A DNA stretch of 64,000 bases from positions 27,519 through 91,518 of the forward strand of contig JAISHE010000005.1 in assembly GCA_031262745.1 (NCBI GenBank), given 5' to 3'. Below, piece by piece: positions 36,578 through 46,274 of this stretch. The position numbers and the translations under genes are program-made. Within the stretch, counting starts at the first letter, position 1. The number at the start of each line of letters is the position of its first letter. The notes under the pieces were generated by a model. The model saw nothing but the letters and a program-made list of their open reading frames with translations, had not been told where the DNA came from and searched no databases. The stretch is from Culturomica sp. (GTDB lineage: Bacteria; Bacteroidota; Bacteroidia; Bacteroidales; Marinifilaceae).

Positions 36578-37900
36578 TTAATGTTCTATTTTTGTTCTTA
36601 TAGTTCTAAATCCGATGTAACTTCTTGAAGAATCTTGATACTCATAAGTGCGTACACCATTTTGTAGGAAATAAGCGACATCTTTCCATGAACCTCCTCT
36701 TATGATTTTTCTTTTCAAGATTCTATTATCGGTTTCACTGGGAATAGTTTTGTAAGAAGGTGTAAGATCACCGGTGATGAAAGGTGCCGATTCGTCGTAA
36801 CTGTCTGCTGTCCATTCGGCAACGTTACCTGCCATATCATACAAGCCGTAACCATTTGGTTCGTAGGTACCAACCTCTACCGTAATCATTCCGCCGTCGG
36901 CAATGTAATTACCTCTTTTGGGTTTGAAGTTTGCAACATAACAACCTTTTTTAGTAGGTACATACGGACCTCCCCAAGGATACTTTTGACCGATCAAACC
37001 GCCTCTTGACGCATATTCCCATTCTGCTTCGGAAGGAAGACGCCAATCCTGTACCTGAATCTTTGCACTTGAACTGTACAACTGTGTACGCCAATTACAG
37101 AAAGCCTGAGCCTGATGCCAACTGATACCTACAACAGGATAATTATCGTAGCCCGGATGTGAAAAATAATTCTTTACAAAAGGTTCGTTATAAGTATATG
37201 TGAAATCTTTCAACCAACATAACGTATCTGGGTAAATTCTCACTGCTTTTTTCATGATAAATGATGAACGGCTTTTTATAGCTTCTTTTTCACCTTTTGC
37301 ATTTATAACAAATCCTCCTGTATATTCGTCTTTTTCAGGATCATAGTAGCGATCATTTTGTGCAGCCTGTTCAAAATCAAACCAAGAATAACTATAAATC
37401 AATTTTCTTGTGTTTATTTCGCCTGCTTTAATTTTATCGTCACCGGAATACTCCATTGTAGCTAAAGCATCTTTATACTCTTCGTTTCTTCTAAGGTCAA
37501 TTCTTCTATTCCAGTCCAAACGTTGAGGTTCTAAAATATTGCCTTGCCTGTCTTGCATAAGAAATTCATCGAAACCTTCGTCAACAAGTCGTTGACGCCT
37601 AATTGAGTCAATTACGTAGTTTACAAATTGGCGATATTCGTCGTTTGTAATCTCTGTTTCATCCATGTAGAATGCTTGAATTGACACTGTTTTCGGTGGA
37701 TTGGAAAGCGACCACGTGATGTCTTCCTGATTTTGACCGATTATTGTACTACCGGTAGGGATGAGCACCATACCGAAAGGTGTAGGTTCAAACCACTTCT
37801 TAGAATTTCTGGTTCCAACCAATTCTCCACCTCCTCTGTTGAGAGAACACGATACCGATGAAATCAGTGCAGCAATGAGAACAAATTTTTTAATTTGCAT
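36578..37900 (-). CDS. gldK: Type IX secretion lipoprotein GldK (PorK)
   Basis: Outer-membrane lipoprotein ring component. The 440 residues begin with a signal and lipobox ending SSVSC. The rest is a formylglycine-generating-enzyme/sulfatase-modifying fold used structurally: GMVLIPTGSTIIGQ, YMDETEITNDEYRQFVNYV, YPVVGISWHQAQAFCNWR, WRLPSEAEWEYASRGG, GNVAEWTADSYDE and IIRGGSWKDVAYFLQ. It lies 13 bases after porP and 19 bases before gldL. Confidence 0.96.
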   Translation of the reverse strand: MQIKKFVLIAALISSVSCSLNRGGGELVGTRNSKKWFEPTPFGMVLIPTGSTIIGQNQEDITWSLSNPPKTVSIQAFYMDETEITNDEYRQFVNYVIDSIRRQRLVDEGFDEFLMQDRQGNILEPQRLDWNRRIDLRRNEEYKDALATMEYSGDDKIKAGEINTRKLIYSYSWFDFEQAAQNDRYYDPEKDEYTGGFVINAKGEKEAIKSRSSFIMKKAVRIYPDTLCWLKDFTYTYNEPFVKNYFSHPGYDNYPVVGISWHQAQAFCNWRTQLYSSSAKIQVQDWRLPSEAEWEYASRGGLIGQKYPWGGPYVPTKKGCYVANFKPKRGNYIADGGMITVEVGTYEPNGYGLYDMAGNVAEWTADSYDESAPFITGDLTPSYKTIPSETDNRILKRKIIRGGSWKDVAYFLQNGVRTYEYQDSSRSYIGFRTIRTKIEH

Positions 37901-37913
37901 AACAATATATTAA

Positions 37914-38858
37914 TTATAAGAATCTTATACTTTTATAAACTTTATCTTTTTTACCTAAACTCAGTCCGAAAGTGTAGGAAAGGGTTATTTCGTGTGAACC
38001 TCCGAGATCACTCGCGATTTTATCCCAATTCATATCGTAACTATAGCCTAATTGCAAACCGTTTTTCAACTCTAACCCACCGATAAACGTTACTGTTGAC
38101 TCATATCTATAGGATAAACCTGCCCAATAAGTTTCCTTATATGTAAAATTGGCGTTAAGTATATATTGGTTTGAAACGAAATCACTTTGCAAGAAAAATG
38201 ATGGTTGCATTTTGATCACCGGCGAAAGCGGTATATTGTAGCCACTTGTGAGGTTTAGACTTTGTTTCCAAAAGAATTCACCGCTTGTACCGACCGTCAT
38301 GCTTGGTTTGGTGAGATGTGTTAGAGAAGCTCCTGCATAAAAGTTGTTACCTGTTAGAAACACTCCAATACCTACATCGAATTTAATTTTGGAAAGCTCA
38401 CTTGTATTTAGTGCCGGATCGCTACCGGGGTCGGTGTTACCGTCCATTTCCGGTATATAGAAATCATTATCGAATTTTAATTGCAATATTCCTAATTTAG
38501 TTCCAACGTTCAACATCCCCCAACCTAAGTCGCCTTTAAATGCATAATTAAGCATTAATTGCGAATTGTTTTGTAATCCTATTTTTTCATTTAACAGATT
38601 AATACCTATACCATTGTTAGTGTTTTTGATACTAAAAGGAGCATCTACATTCACAGCATATATTTCCGGTGCATCTGTCATATTTTGCCATTGTGTGCGA
38701 TAGACTGCCGAAACGGAAAGAATGCCTTTCATACCGGCAAACGCCGGATTTACAGTAACATGATTAAACATATTCTGACTAAACATAGGATCTTGTTGTG
38801 CTTTTGTCATTATAAACATAGTCAAACATGCAGCCATGAACAGTAGTTTCTTCATCAA
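37914..38858 (-). CDS. porP: PorP/SprF-family outer-membrane protein
   Basis: The 314-residue beta-barrel protein has a signal peptide (KKLLFMAACLTMFIMTKAQQ) followed by the family signature DPMFSQNMFNHVTVNPAFAG and SVSAVYRTQWQNM. It ends in a typical outer-membrane strand and KDKVYKSIRFL. Members link T9SS secretion or cell-surface attachment. It is first in the T9SS block; ATG 38855 is an alternative start. Confidence 0.94.
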   Translation of the reverse strand: MMKKLLFMAACLTMFIMTKAQQDPMFSQNMFNHVTVNPAFAGMKGILSVSAVYRTQWQNMTDAPEIYAVNVDAPFSIKNTNNGIGINLLNEKIGLQNNSQLMLNYAFKGDLGWGMLNVGTKLGILQLKFDNDFYIPEMDGNTDPGSDPALNTSELSKIKFDVGIGVFLTGNNFYAGASLTHLTKPSMTVGTSGEFFWKQSLNLTSGYNIPLSPVIKMQPSFFLQSDFVSNQYILNANFTYKETYWAGLSYRYESTVTFIGGLELKNGLQLGYSYDMNWDKIASDLGGSHEITLSYTFGLSLGKKDKVYKSIRFL

Positions 38859-38881
38859 ACCTATCCACTATAATAAACAGC

Positions 38882-38889
38882 CAAAGTTA
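38882..38889 (-). promoter_or_regulatory. Promoter -7 element of the T9SS block, TAACTTTG (minus strand)
   Basis: The minus strand reads TAACTTTG followed by G, about 24 bases before the porP start. It is an exact match to TAnnTTTG and is the only such motif between this block and the gene at 38940. Confidence 0.6.
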
Positions 38890-38939
38890 ATTAAAAATGT
38901 TCAATTCCTCATTAATATATCAGAAAAACAAATAAAAAT

Positions 38940-40190
38940 TCATATTAAAATCTTTATTTCTTCTATTCTTGTACTTTTTACGCTCAATATTTCAAAAGTA
39001 ATATCATGGATTTCAATTTGTTCCCCTTCCGATGGAATAGATTCGTTGAAATACAAGATATAGCCTGCAAGTGTTTCGTATTCTTCGTTTTCTTCAAGGT
39101 TGAGATGGTATTTTTCGTTTATATAATCCACAGCAAGTCTGCCGGAAAAAATATATTCATTATCTGAAATTTTATTTTCGGTTAGGTTTTCATGATCGTG
39201 TTCATCTTCAATTTCACCGAAAATTTCTTCCATGATGTCTTCTATTGTAACGATACCGGCAGTGATACCAAATTCATCAACAACTACGGCAAGACTTTTA
39301 TTTTCTTTAATGAATGTATTCAAAAGGTGTGATGCAGTCATTGTTTCCGGCACTATAAGTGCTTTGCTGATAGTGTCATTAATTGAAGTAGGATTTTGGA
39401 AAAGAGAAGATGAATGCACATAGCCGATAATATTATCTATATTGTCTTTATAAATTAATATACGTGATTTACCTGTTTTCACGAATAATTCGGTGAGTTC
39501 CTCTAATGAACAATCAACAGGCAGTGCAATTAAATCAGTGCGCGGCACTATGCTTTCTCTCACTTTTATTTCGGAGAAATCAAGTGCATTACGGAAAAGT
39601 TTTATCTCATGTTTTTCTTCTTCTTTTTCATCCTGCATATCAATATCTTCTACAAGATTGTTCAGATCAATCTTACCGAATGCTTTATCCGGTTCTTCCT
39701 GTTTTAATTTTTTGCCTGTAAAAAGTCGTAAAATAAAACCGCCTAACCACACTGAGAAATAAGAAATGGGGAATAATATCAGATAGAAAAAATAAACAGG
39801 TATGGAAAAGAATCTTAATAGCAAGTTGGGACGCAGACGAAATATAGTTTTTGGGAGGAACTCTGCAAAAATAAGTATAACGATAGTTGATATAAGTGTT
39901 TCAACGAACAGTTGCGAACCGGTAGATAGATTGTCGATAACAGGGACGTTACCCATATATTTGGTCATGTACATACTGTATATGACCATCACAACGTTAT
40001 TACCGACTAATATAGTAGTTATATATATACCGGAATTATCTACAAAAAGATCAATAATCTTCTGAACTATACCTTTATTATTGCGGTCGATTTCAATTCT
40101 GAGTTTGTTTGACGAAACAAATGCGATTTCCATTCCTGAAAAGAACGCTGACAGCAGCAAACAGATTAATATGGTTACAATGATTGACAT
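38940..40190 (-). CDS. Hemolysin-family CNNM/CBS transporter-associated protein
   Basis: The 416-residue protein has a DUF21/CNNM membrane domain at about 1-190 (LLLSAFFSGMEIAFVSSNKLRIE, GNNVVMVIYSMYMTKYMG). A CBS pair follows at about 205-330 (VRESIVPRTDLIALPVDCSLEEL, AVVVDEFGITAGIVTIEDIMEEIFGEIEDEHD), then a CorC_HlyC domain. Family members are implicated in Mg2+ or Co2+ export. It overlaps the lptC stop by one base. Confidence 0.93.
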   Translation of the reverse strand: MSIIVTILICLLLSAFFSGMEIAFVSSNKLRIEIDRNNKGIVQKIIDLFVDNSGIYITTILVGNNVVMVIYSMYMTKYMGNVPVIDNLSTGSQLFVETLISTIVILIFAEFLPKTIFRLRPNLLLRFFSIPVYFFYLILFPISYFSVWLGGFILRLFTGKKLKQEEPDKAFGKIDLNNLVEDIDMQDEKEEEKHEIKLFRNALDFSEIKVRESIVPRTDLIALPVDCSLEELTELFVKTGKSRILIYKDNIDNIIGYVHSSSLFQNPTSINDTISKALIVPETMTASHLLNTFIKENKSLAVVVDEFGITAGIVTIEDIMEEIFGEIEDEHDHENLTENKISDNEYIFSGRLAVDYINEKYHLNLEENEEYETLAGYILYFNESIPSEGEQIEIHDITFEILSVKSTRIEEIKILI

Positions 40191-40765
40191 TAATTTGGGA
40201 CAGAATATTTTACGTCTCCCGTTATATTATTAAATATAGGATTTTTCAGATTCTGGTCCGATTCAAAACCGTTATTACCTTCAATGATATTATCTTTAAA
40301 TGTTAAACGGCTGTAGCGTGGTGAGTAGATTCTCTTTTTCATCATGTCCCAAAACAGTAATTCTGTTTCGAGTTTTGTGCCGTCGACATTTGTAACCACA
40401 ACATTGTTTCGCACTTCCCAAATGTTTTCATCTTCACGTCTTTGAGCATACTCAGCCTTTATATCTCCTTCCGGTAAACCCTCTTTATCAAATGAAATAG
40501 CATGAATACCTTTTGGGAATTCGTCATATTTAACGTCGTTTTTAGTTATTTTGTTGTATTGGGGAGTAATCACTTTATACTTTATTACGGCGGAATCGGA
40601 ATAAATCATAACCATGTTTTCACCCGACATTTCCGGTAATGAAGCAGTAGGATTATTTAAAGCATTGATTTTTTTGATGTCGTTTTTACATGCGAAAAGC
40701 ATTATTATCCAGAGAAGGATAATAATGCTTTTGATGATTTTATCTAACGAAACCCGTAGACTCAT
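40190..40765 (-). CDS. lptC: LPS export periplasmic protein LptC
   Basis: LptC anchors the LPS bridge to the inner membrane and takes LPS from LptB2FG. The 191 residues have an N-terminal membrane helix with a possible lipobox (IIIILLWIIMLFAC region) and an OstA-like beta jellyroll with GDIKAEYAQRREDENIWEVRNNVVVTN and SRLTFKDNIIEGNNGFESD. It lies 8 bases after the TPR gene and shares one base with the next gene. Confidence 0.88.
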   Translation of the reverse strand: MSLRVSLDKIIKSIIILLWIIMLFACKNDIKKINALNNPTASLPEMSGENMVMIYSDSAVIKYKVITPQYNKITKNDVKYDEFPKGIHAISFDKEGLPEGDIKAEYAQRREDENIWEVRNNVVVTNVDGTKLETELLFWDMMKKRIYSPRYSRLTFKDNIIEGNNGFESDQNLKNPIFNNITGDVKYSVPN

Positions 40766-40773
40766 TAGCGAGT

Positions 40774-42117
40774 TTATCTAAAACGTACTTTGGTAGTTTC
40801 TCCGATCCATGATCCGACAGTGTAGGAGTCTCCTTCTTTGATACCGCGGAAGAAAGCTTCTTCTTTACTTGGGAAGTGGGGAGAATAGGATGCTATTAAA
40901 GAGTTTACTTTTTCTGCTAAGGCAGGATTTACTTGTTTTGCTTTTTGAAATTTATCCACCACAACCCAATAAACCGTTTGGTGTTCAAAATCATCACTGC
41001 CGTATTCCTTTGCGTATGCTGCATAAGCTTGACCGATAATTAAATAAGCTTCACCAAGTTTAGGGTTGAACTTCAATGCTTCGTTTGCAAATTGCTTGGC
41101 ATCCCTCAAGTTATTTTCAGCTAATTTGAGTCGTGCGAAAAATATATAGTAGTCAGCCTTCTTTACATTATCCTGTTCCTTCTCAACGGCTTCTCTCAAA
41201 TATTTTTCAGCTTTTGCGTAATCCTTCTTTTGAATAAATGTTTCAGCAAGTTTGAAAGCCGCTTCTGCACTAGGTTCAAGTTTATACACAGCTTCAATTA
41301 CATCGGTTGTTAACTGTAAATGTCCGCAATCACCTCTATTCAATAATTTCAAGATTGATTTCAATTCATCAAGATTATTGATATTTTCTTTAAATTTTAC
41401 AGTAAGCAATTTATCCAATATTTCGCAATCGGCTGCACCCGAATTGAAGAATGTTACATTTATATTATCTGCAATATCCTGATATTCCTTTTTGTCGGCA
41501 GGTTTTGCATTCTTTTCACCTGTTTCGGCGAAAGCGGATAATTTTGAATATAGATTAATGTATTCCTCACGACTTAAATTACCTCCTTTGAAAAGTTCAT
41601 TAGCATCAAGGAATAAAGTGATTGCAGTTATAGGAGTGGTTTTTGCACCTTCCATTTCAAAAGATTTCGTGAGATAGGAATAAGCTTCTTTTTGTGCTTC
41701 GACATTTCCTTTTTTCAGGCGGTAAAGGTCATAACCTTTTTTACCCCAAGCATAACCTTCTCCGTAATTCTTATCTGTACTGAAATATTTAATCCATTTG
41801 TCATAGACCATCATGAGAGTGTCTATATATGCTTCGTTTTTGGTCTTTGCATAAAAATAATTCATCATTGTGGCACCTCTTGTGTAGGTGTTGCGACTGT
41901 ATTTAGGGGCGTTATTGAAAACGTATCTCCAACCGGCTAATGCTTCATCGAAGTTTTTATGTTTAAAATATTCGGAGTAAATAGATGCTTGTGTGATAGT
42001 TTGGATACTGTCTAATCCGAATTTTACATCAAGTGAACCTGATTGCGGAGTTTGTGCTTTTGAAACTCCAAAAATTAATAAAATCATTCCTAAGGTAAGA
42101 ATTAAGTTCTTTCTCAT
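40774..42117 (-). CDS. Secreted TPR-repeat protein
   Basis: The start is set at ATG 42117 (MRKNLILTLGMILLIFGVSKAQ), giving 447 residues with a clean signal peptide; the track start at 42147 lies upstream of it, over the promoter. TPR-like helical pairs occur throughout, clearest in SAEAAFKLAETFIQKKDYAKAEKYLREAV and ADYYIFFARLKLAENNLRDAKQFANEALKFNP. It sits between coaX and lptC, an arrangement seen in other Bacteroidales, and may help envelope assembly. No function is established. Confidence 0.85.
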   Translation of the reverse strand: MRKNLILTLGMILLIFGVSKAQTPQSGSLDVKFGLDSIQTITQASIYSEYFKHKNFDEALAGWRYVFNNAPKYSRNTYTRGATMMNYFYAKTKNEAYIDTLMMVYDKWIKYFSTDKNYGEGYAWGKKGYDLYRLKKGNVEAQKEAYSYLTKSFEMEGAKTTPITAITLFLDANELFKGGNLSREEYINLYSKLSAFAETGEKNAKPADKKEYQDIADNINVTFFNSGAADCEILDKLLTVKFKENINNLDELKSILKLLNRGDCGHLQLTTDVIEAVYKLEPSAEAAFKLAETFIQKKDYAKAEKYLREAVEKEQDNVKKADYYIFFARLKLAENNLRDAKQFANEALKFNPKLGEAYLIIGQAYAAYAKEYGSDDFEHQTVYWVVVDKFQKAKQVNPALAEKVNSLIASYSPHFPSKEEAFFRGIKEGDSYTVGSWIGETTKVRFR

Positions 42118-42154
42118 GATATTGTAGTTTTTTAGGTTATTTTTCAACGATGTG

Positions 42155-42162
42155 CAAAAATA
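42155..42162 (-). promoter_or_regulatory. Promoter -7 element of the TPR-lptC-CNNM operon, TATTTTTG (minus strand)
   Basis: The minus strand reads TATTTTTG followed by C, an exact fit to TAnnTTTG, 38 bases before the ATG at 42117. It makes the three genes down to 38940 a separate unit from coaX. Confidence 0.55.
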
Positions 42163-42200
42163 TGATTATTTTTTGAAAATACATACGGATTTTGAGGGTT

Positions 42201-42938
42201 TCATGAAAATTTATTATGATTTAATATTGTATTCATCCCAATTAATCCGAGATTTCTTTCGATTTTAACATTCCGCTGTATTAGATCACCGACGAGATCG
42301 GAATCTCCTCCTGTAACAACTACTAATCCGTCGGGATTTTTATTTAGAAAATAAAATGTGTAACCGATCACCTCAAAGCGTACTCCGGAAAAAACTCCGT
42401 TGGCAATGGCAGTTCGTGTGTCTTTACCGCAAAAAGCATCTTCCTTTTTTGCTTCGTCTATGCTAACGAGAGGCAGGAGTTCGGTCATGTTATGCAGAGC
42501 ATTTAAGCGCATTGTATAGCCGGGAGCAATGTTGCCGCCGAGAAATGCACCGTCGCGGTCAACATAGTCGTATGTGATGGCTGTGCCTGCGTCTATGATA
42601 AGCATTTTTCTTTCCTTAAACGAAAAGGCTGCACCTACGGCATTTGCTATGCGGTCGAATCCGAGAGTATTCTTACTGTTATAATCTATCTTAATGGGAA
42701 ATCTCATTGAATTGTCTGCTTCCGTAATGAAAGTGCAGTAATTTTCGAGTTCGTCGTAAACATCATCTTCCACGTGATTACTTCCACCTATAAGAGCTTT
42801 AAAAACGTGTCCTTCATTTTTGTAAGCATAGATATTTTCAAACAAGTCATCGACGGTTGAGCCGCTACTTATAAGTTGTTTCCCGACAAAAAAACCGAAT
42901 TTCATATTCGTATTGCCACAATCGATCACTAAATTCAT
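42201..42938 (-). CDS. coaX: Type III pantothenate kinase
   Basis: CoaX phosphorylates pantothenate in the first step of coenzyme A synthesis. The 245 residues have the ASKHA-fold signature LVIDCGNTNMKFGFF, DRIANAVGAAFSF, IIDAGTAITYDYV, FLGGNIAPGYTMRLNAL and VVTGGDSDLVG. It lies 4 bases after mfd, so the two are probably co-transcribed. Confidence 0.95.
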   Translation of the reverse strand: MNLVIDCGNTNMKFGFFVGKQLISSGSTVDDLFENIYAYKNEGHVFKALIGGSNHVEDDVYDELENYCTFITEADNSMRFPIKIDYNSKNTLGFDRIANAVGAAFSFKERKMLIIDAGTAITYDYVDRDGAFLGGNIAPGYTMRLNALHNMTELLPLVSIDEAKKEDAFCGKDTRTAIANGVFSGVRFEVIGYTFYFLNKNPDGLVVVTGGDSDLVGDLIQRNVKIERNLGLIGMNTILNHNKFS

Positions 42939-42942
42939 TTGA

Positions 42943-45900
42943 TTAATTTATAGTGTATTCATACATTTTTTCTATGCAAAGATATAATTTATCTATGTTA
43001 TTTACGTTAGAAAAGGTTAAAGTTAGTTTATTGTTTCTTTCACTCATTTGTGAGGACACGATTTGCTGTTGAATAAATTTTAAAATTGCAGCAAATGTTT
43101 TTCCCGAATAGTAGGGGGAATTATCGTCGTTTACAAAATATAGTATTACTTTCGATTTCTTTGCCACTAAGCGTTCTATACCCATTTTCATACATTTCTT
43201 GCGTATTCTGACGATTTCCATAAGAGCTTTAACTTGGGCGGGTACTTGTCCGAAACGGTCGTTGAGGCGTTCCTCAAAGGAAATAAGTTCGCTATCGTTG
43301 GAGATATTATCAAGTTCGCGATATAGCTTAATCCTTTCGGTGATGCTTTCCACGTATGTTTCGGGTATCATAACTTCAAAGTCGGTTTCGATGACACATT
43401 CTTTCACAGGAAAATCGTCGTGCCGATCCGTTTGTGCCATAGGCATATCCGGATATTCTTCGGTGCGCAGTTCGTAGAGTGCTTCGTTGAGTATGCGTTG
43501 ATAAGTTTCGTAACCTATTTCGGAGATGAAACCGGATTGTTCGGCACCGAGAATATTGCCGGCACCTCTTATGTCCAAATCCTGCATTGCAATGTTGAAA
43601 CCGCTTCCAAGTCCGCTGAAATCTTCAATTGCTTTCAATCTGCGTCGTGCATCGGGGTTCACCAAGTCGAGAGATGGTGTCAGTAGATAACAGAATGCTT
43701 TTTTATTGGAGCGTCCCACACGTCCGCGCAATTGGTGGAGATCACTCAAACCGTAATTTTGAGCTTGATTTATAATTATTGTGTTGGCATTCGGTATATC
43801 CAAACCGGATTCTATAATAGTTGTAGCAATCAAAACATCGTAGTCGCCACGAATAAAGTCGTGCATGGTTTTTTCCATCTGTTCACCGTCCATCTGACCG
43901 TGTACGATGCAAGATTTGATTTTGGGAAGTATCCGGCTAAGCATTTCCTGAATTTGCCTGATGTTTTCCACCCTGTTATGTATGAAAAATACTTGTCCTC
44001 CGCGTGCCACCTCGTAGTTGATGGCTTCTTTGATTAGTTTTTCATCGAAGCGATGCAATTCGGTTATGATTGGGTAGCGATTTGGCGGTGGGGTGCGGAT
44101 TATTGACATATCTCTTGCACCCATGAGTGAAAATTGCAGAGTTCTCGGAATTGGAGTTGCAGTCATTGTGATTGTATCTACGTTCACCTTCAAGTGTTTC
44201 AACTTTTCTTTGACGCTCACTCCGAATTTCTGTTCCTCGTCTACAATCAACAATCCGAGATCTTTAAATACAACTTCTTTACCTGTGAGTTTGTGTGTAC
44301 CTATTATTATATCTATTTTTCCGTCTTTCAAATCGGACAGAATTCTTTTCACGTCCGACGCTTTACGCATGCGGCTGATATATTCCACAGTGCATGGCAT
44401 GCCTTTCAGTCTTTCGGAGAAAGTGTTGTAGTGTTGATATGCTAAAATAGTTGTGGGGACGAGTACAGCCACTTGTTTACTGTCGCCTACGGCTTTAAAT
44501 GCGGCACGTATGGCAACTTCCGTTTTACCGAATCCTACATCGCCGCAAACCAGACGATCCATAACGTTAGGTGTTTCCATGTCGTATTTCACGGCTTCGA
44601 TGGCTTTCATCTGGTCGGGCGTTTCTTCATACATAAAAGATGCCTCCATTTCTTCTTGCAAATAGCTGTCTTTACCGAAGGCGTAAGCCGGTTCGTTTTT
44701 ACGGCGTGCGTATAGTGAAATCAGTTCGCGAGCGATGTCTTTAACCTTTGATTTGGCTCTTTGTTTCAGTTTGTTCCATGCGTCGCCACCGAGTTTGTTG
44801 ACAACGGGTGCCGTTCCGTCTTTACCTCTGTATTTGGAAATTTTGTGCAGAGAGTAGAGGCTCACATAAAGTTCCGAGTTGTTTTTATACACAAGTCGTA
44901 TTACTTCCTGTTCGTTGCCGTTGTTGTTTATTTTTGTGAGACCTCCGAAGCGACCGATACCATGATCGATGTGCACTACATAATCACCCGGATGCAGGCT
45001 TTGAAGTTCATCAATACTTATAGACTCTCTGCCCTTACGTAGTTGGGAAGTTTTAAGGCTGTATTTGTGATAGCGGTCGAAAATCTGGTGTTCGGTATAA
45101 AGGCAAATGCGTATTGTTGCATCGGAAAATCCTTCGTGTATTGTACCTTTCAAATATTTGAAGTCAATATTTTGACCTTTGTCTTTAAAAATATCACGAA
45201 GTCGAAGGATTTGTTTTTCGTTTGTGGAGCATACATAAATTTGATAACCGTCATTGATACGTGTTTTTAATGTTTCGGCGAAGATATCATAATTCTTGTT
45301 GATGTTTGGTTGTGCTTCACATTGCAAGTCGATTGAGGTGCCACGAAAGAACAGGTCGGGACCCCATTCGATGACGGTGCCACGTTCAATGAAATCGAAT
45401 AGATCGGTTTCGCTACCGAGTATTTCATGACATTCTTCATTTTCGGTTCGCAGATTGCGGATTTTGTCATTTGCAAAAAGTCCGTTTTTCAACCACCACA
45501 CGGGTTGTTCGTCGAAATAGGATAGCAAATCGGTGTAGGTATAGTCTTCCGATGAACGGCTGAGATCGGGTACAATGGAGACTTTGTCTGTTGTTCTTTC
45601 CGACAGTTGTGTTTCTATGTCGAAGTATCGAATTGTTTCCACTTCATCACCGAAGAAGTCAATCCTTATTGGCATGTCTTCTGCGTAGGAATAGATGTCC
45701 ACTATACTTCCTCTGATGGAGAACTGTCCGGGTTCATAAACAAATTCGCTGCGATTGAATCCGTATTCGGACAGCAGATTTTCAAGGAATGTTATAGAGA
45801 TTTTTTCACCCTTAGTAAGTGTCATCGACATTTCGTGTAGGGTATGTTTCTCAATAACACGCTCGGCAAAAGCTTCCGGATAGGTAACAATCACTCTCGT

Positions 45901-46245
45901 GCGTCGGTTGGCAATTCTGTCTAACACTTCTGTGCGTGCGGAAACGGAATCGTTATCTTTTTCTTCCGTGCGTATCAGTCGTTTGTAGGATGAAGGCAGG
46001 AAAGAAACACTATTTTCGTCCAACAGTGCCGTCATATCGTTGTAGAAGTATGCTGCTTCCTCGCGGTCGTTGAGCATGGCAATATGGATGCGGTTGTTTT
46101 TAGGCATTAAATAGCTAAGCATGACCGCCACAGCGGAACCTGCATTGCCGTTTAATCTGTATTTGCCGCCTTGTTCGATTGCTTTCAGCAATTTGTTGCT
46201 ACCGGGTGCATTGTTATATAATATTAGGATTTCTTTAAGTTTCAC
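42943..46245 (-). CDS. mfd: Transcription-repair coupling factor
   Basis: Mfd pushes stalled RNA polymerase off DNA and recruits UvrA. The 1,100 residues hold UvrB-like N-terminal domains (SIRGSIVDIYSYAED, RIDFFGDEVETIRYFD), a CarD-like polymerase-binding domain (LHPGDYVVHIDHGIGRFGGL), and helicase motors with VCGDVGFGKTEVAIRAAF (motif I), VDEEQKFGV (motif II), TMTATPIPRTLQ (motif III) and QLRGRVGRSNKKAFCYLL (motif VI). A TRCF C-terminal domain completes it. All motifs are intact. Confidence 0.97.
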   Translation of the reverse strand: MKLKEILILYNNAPGSNKLLKAIEQGGKYRLNGNAGSAVAVMLSYLMPKNNRIHIAMLNDREEAAYFYNDMTALLDENSVSFLPSSYKRLIRTEEKDNDSVSARTEVLDRIANRRTRVIVTYPEAFAERVIEKHTLHEMSMTLTKGEKISITFLENLLSEYGFNRSEFVYEPGQFSIRGSIVDIYSYAEDMPIRIDFFGDEVETIRYFDIETQLSERTTDKVSIVPDLSRSSEDYTYTDLLSYFDEQPVWWLKNGLFANDKIRNLRTENEECHEILGSETDLFDFIERGTVIEWGPDLFFRGTSIDLQCEAQPNINKNYDIFAETLKTRINDGYQIYVCSTNEKQILRLRDIFKDKGQNIDFKYLKGTIHEGFSDATIRICLYTEHQIFDRYHKYSLKTSQLRKGRESISIDELQSLHPGDYVVHIDHGIGRFGGLTKINNNGNEQEVIRLVYKNNSELYVSLYSLHKISKYRGKDGTAPVVNKLGGDAWNKLKQRAKSKVKDIARELISLYARRKNEPAYAFGKDSYLQEEMEASFMYEETPDQMKAIEAVKYDMETPNVMDRLVCGDVGFGKTEVAIRAAFKAVGDSKQVAVLVPTTILAYQHYNTFSERLKGMPCTVEYISRMRKASDVKRILSDLKDGKIDIIIGTHKLTGKEVVFKDLGLLIVDEEQKFGVSVKEKLKHLKVNVDTITMTATPIPRTLQFSLMGARDMSIIRTPPPNRYPIITELHRFDEKLIKEAINYEVARGGQVFFIHNRVENIRQIQEMLSRILPKIKSCIVHGQMDGEQMEKTMHDFIRGDYDVLIATTIIESGLDIPNANTIIINQAQNYGLSDLHQLRGRVGRSNKKAFCYLLTPSLDLVNPDARRRLKAIEDFSGLGSGFNIAMQDLDIRGAGNILGAEQSGFISEIGYETYQRILNEALYELRTEEYPDMPMAQTDRHDDFPVKECVIETDFEVMIPETYVESITERIKLYRELDNISNDSELISFEERLNDRFGQVPAQVKALMEIVRIRKKCMKMGIERLVAKKSKVILYFVNDDNSPYYSGKTFAAILKFIQQQIVSSQMSERNNKLTLTFSNVNNIDKLYLCIEKMYEYTIN

Positions 46246-46274
46246 CTTAATATATATATATGGTATAATCTAAT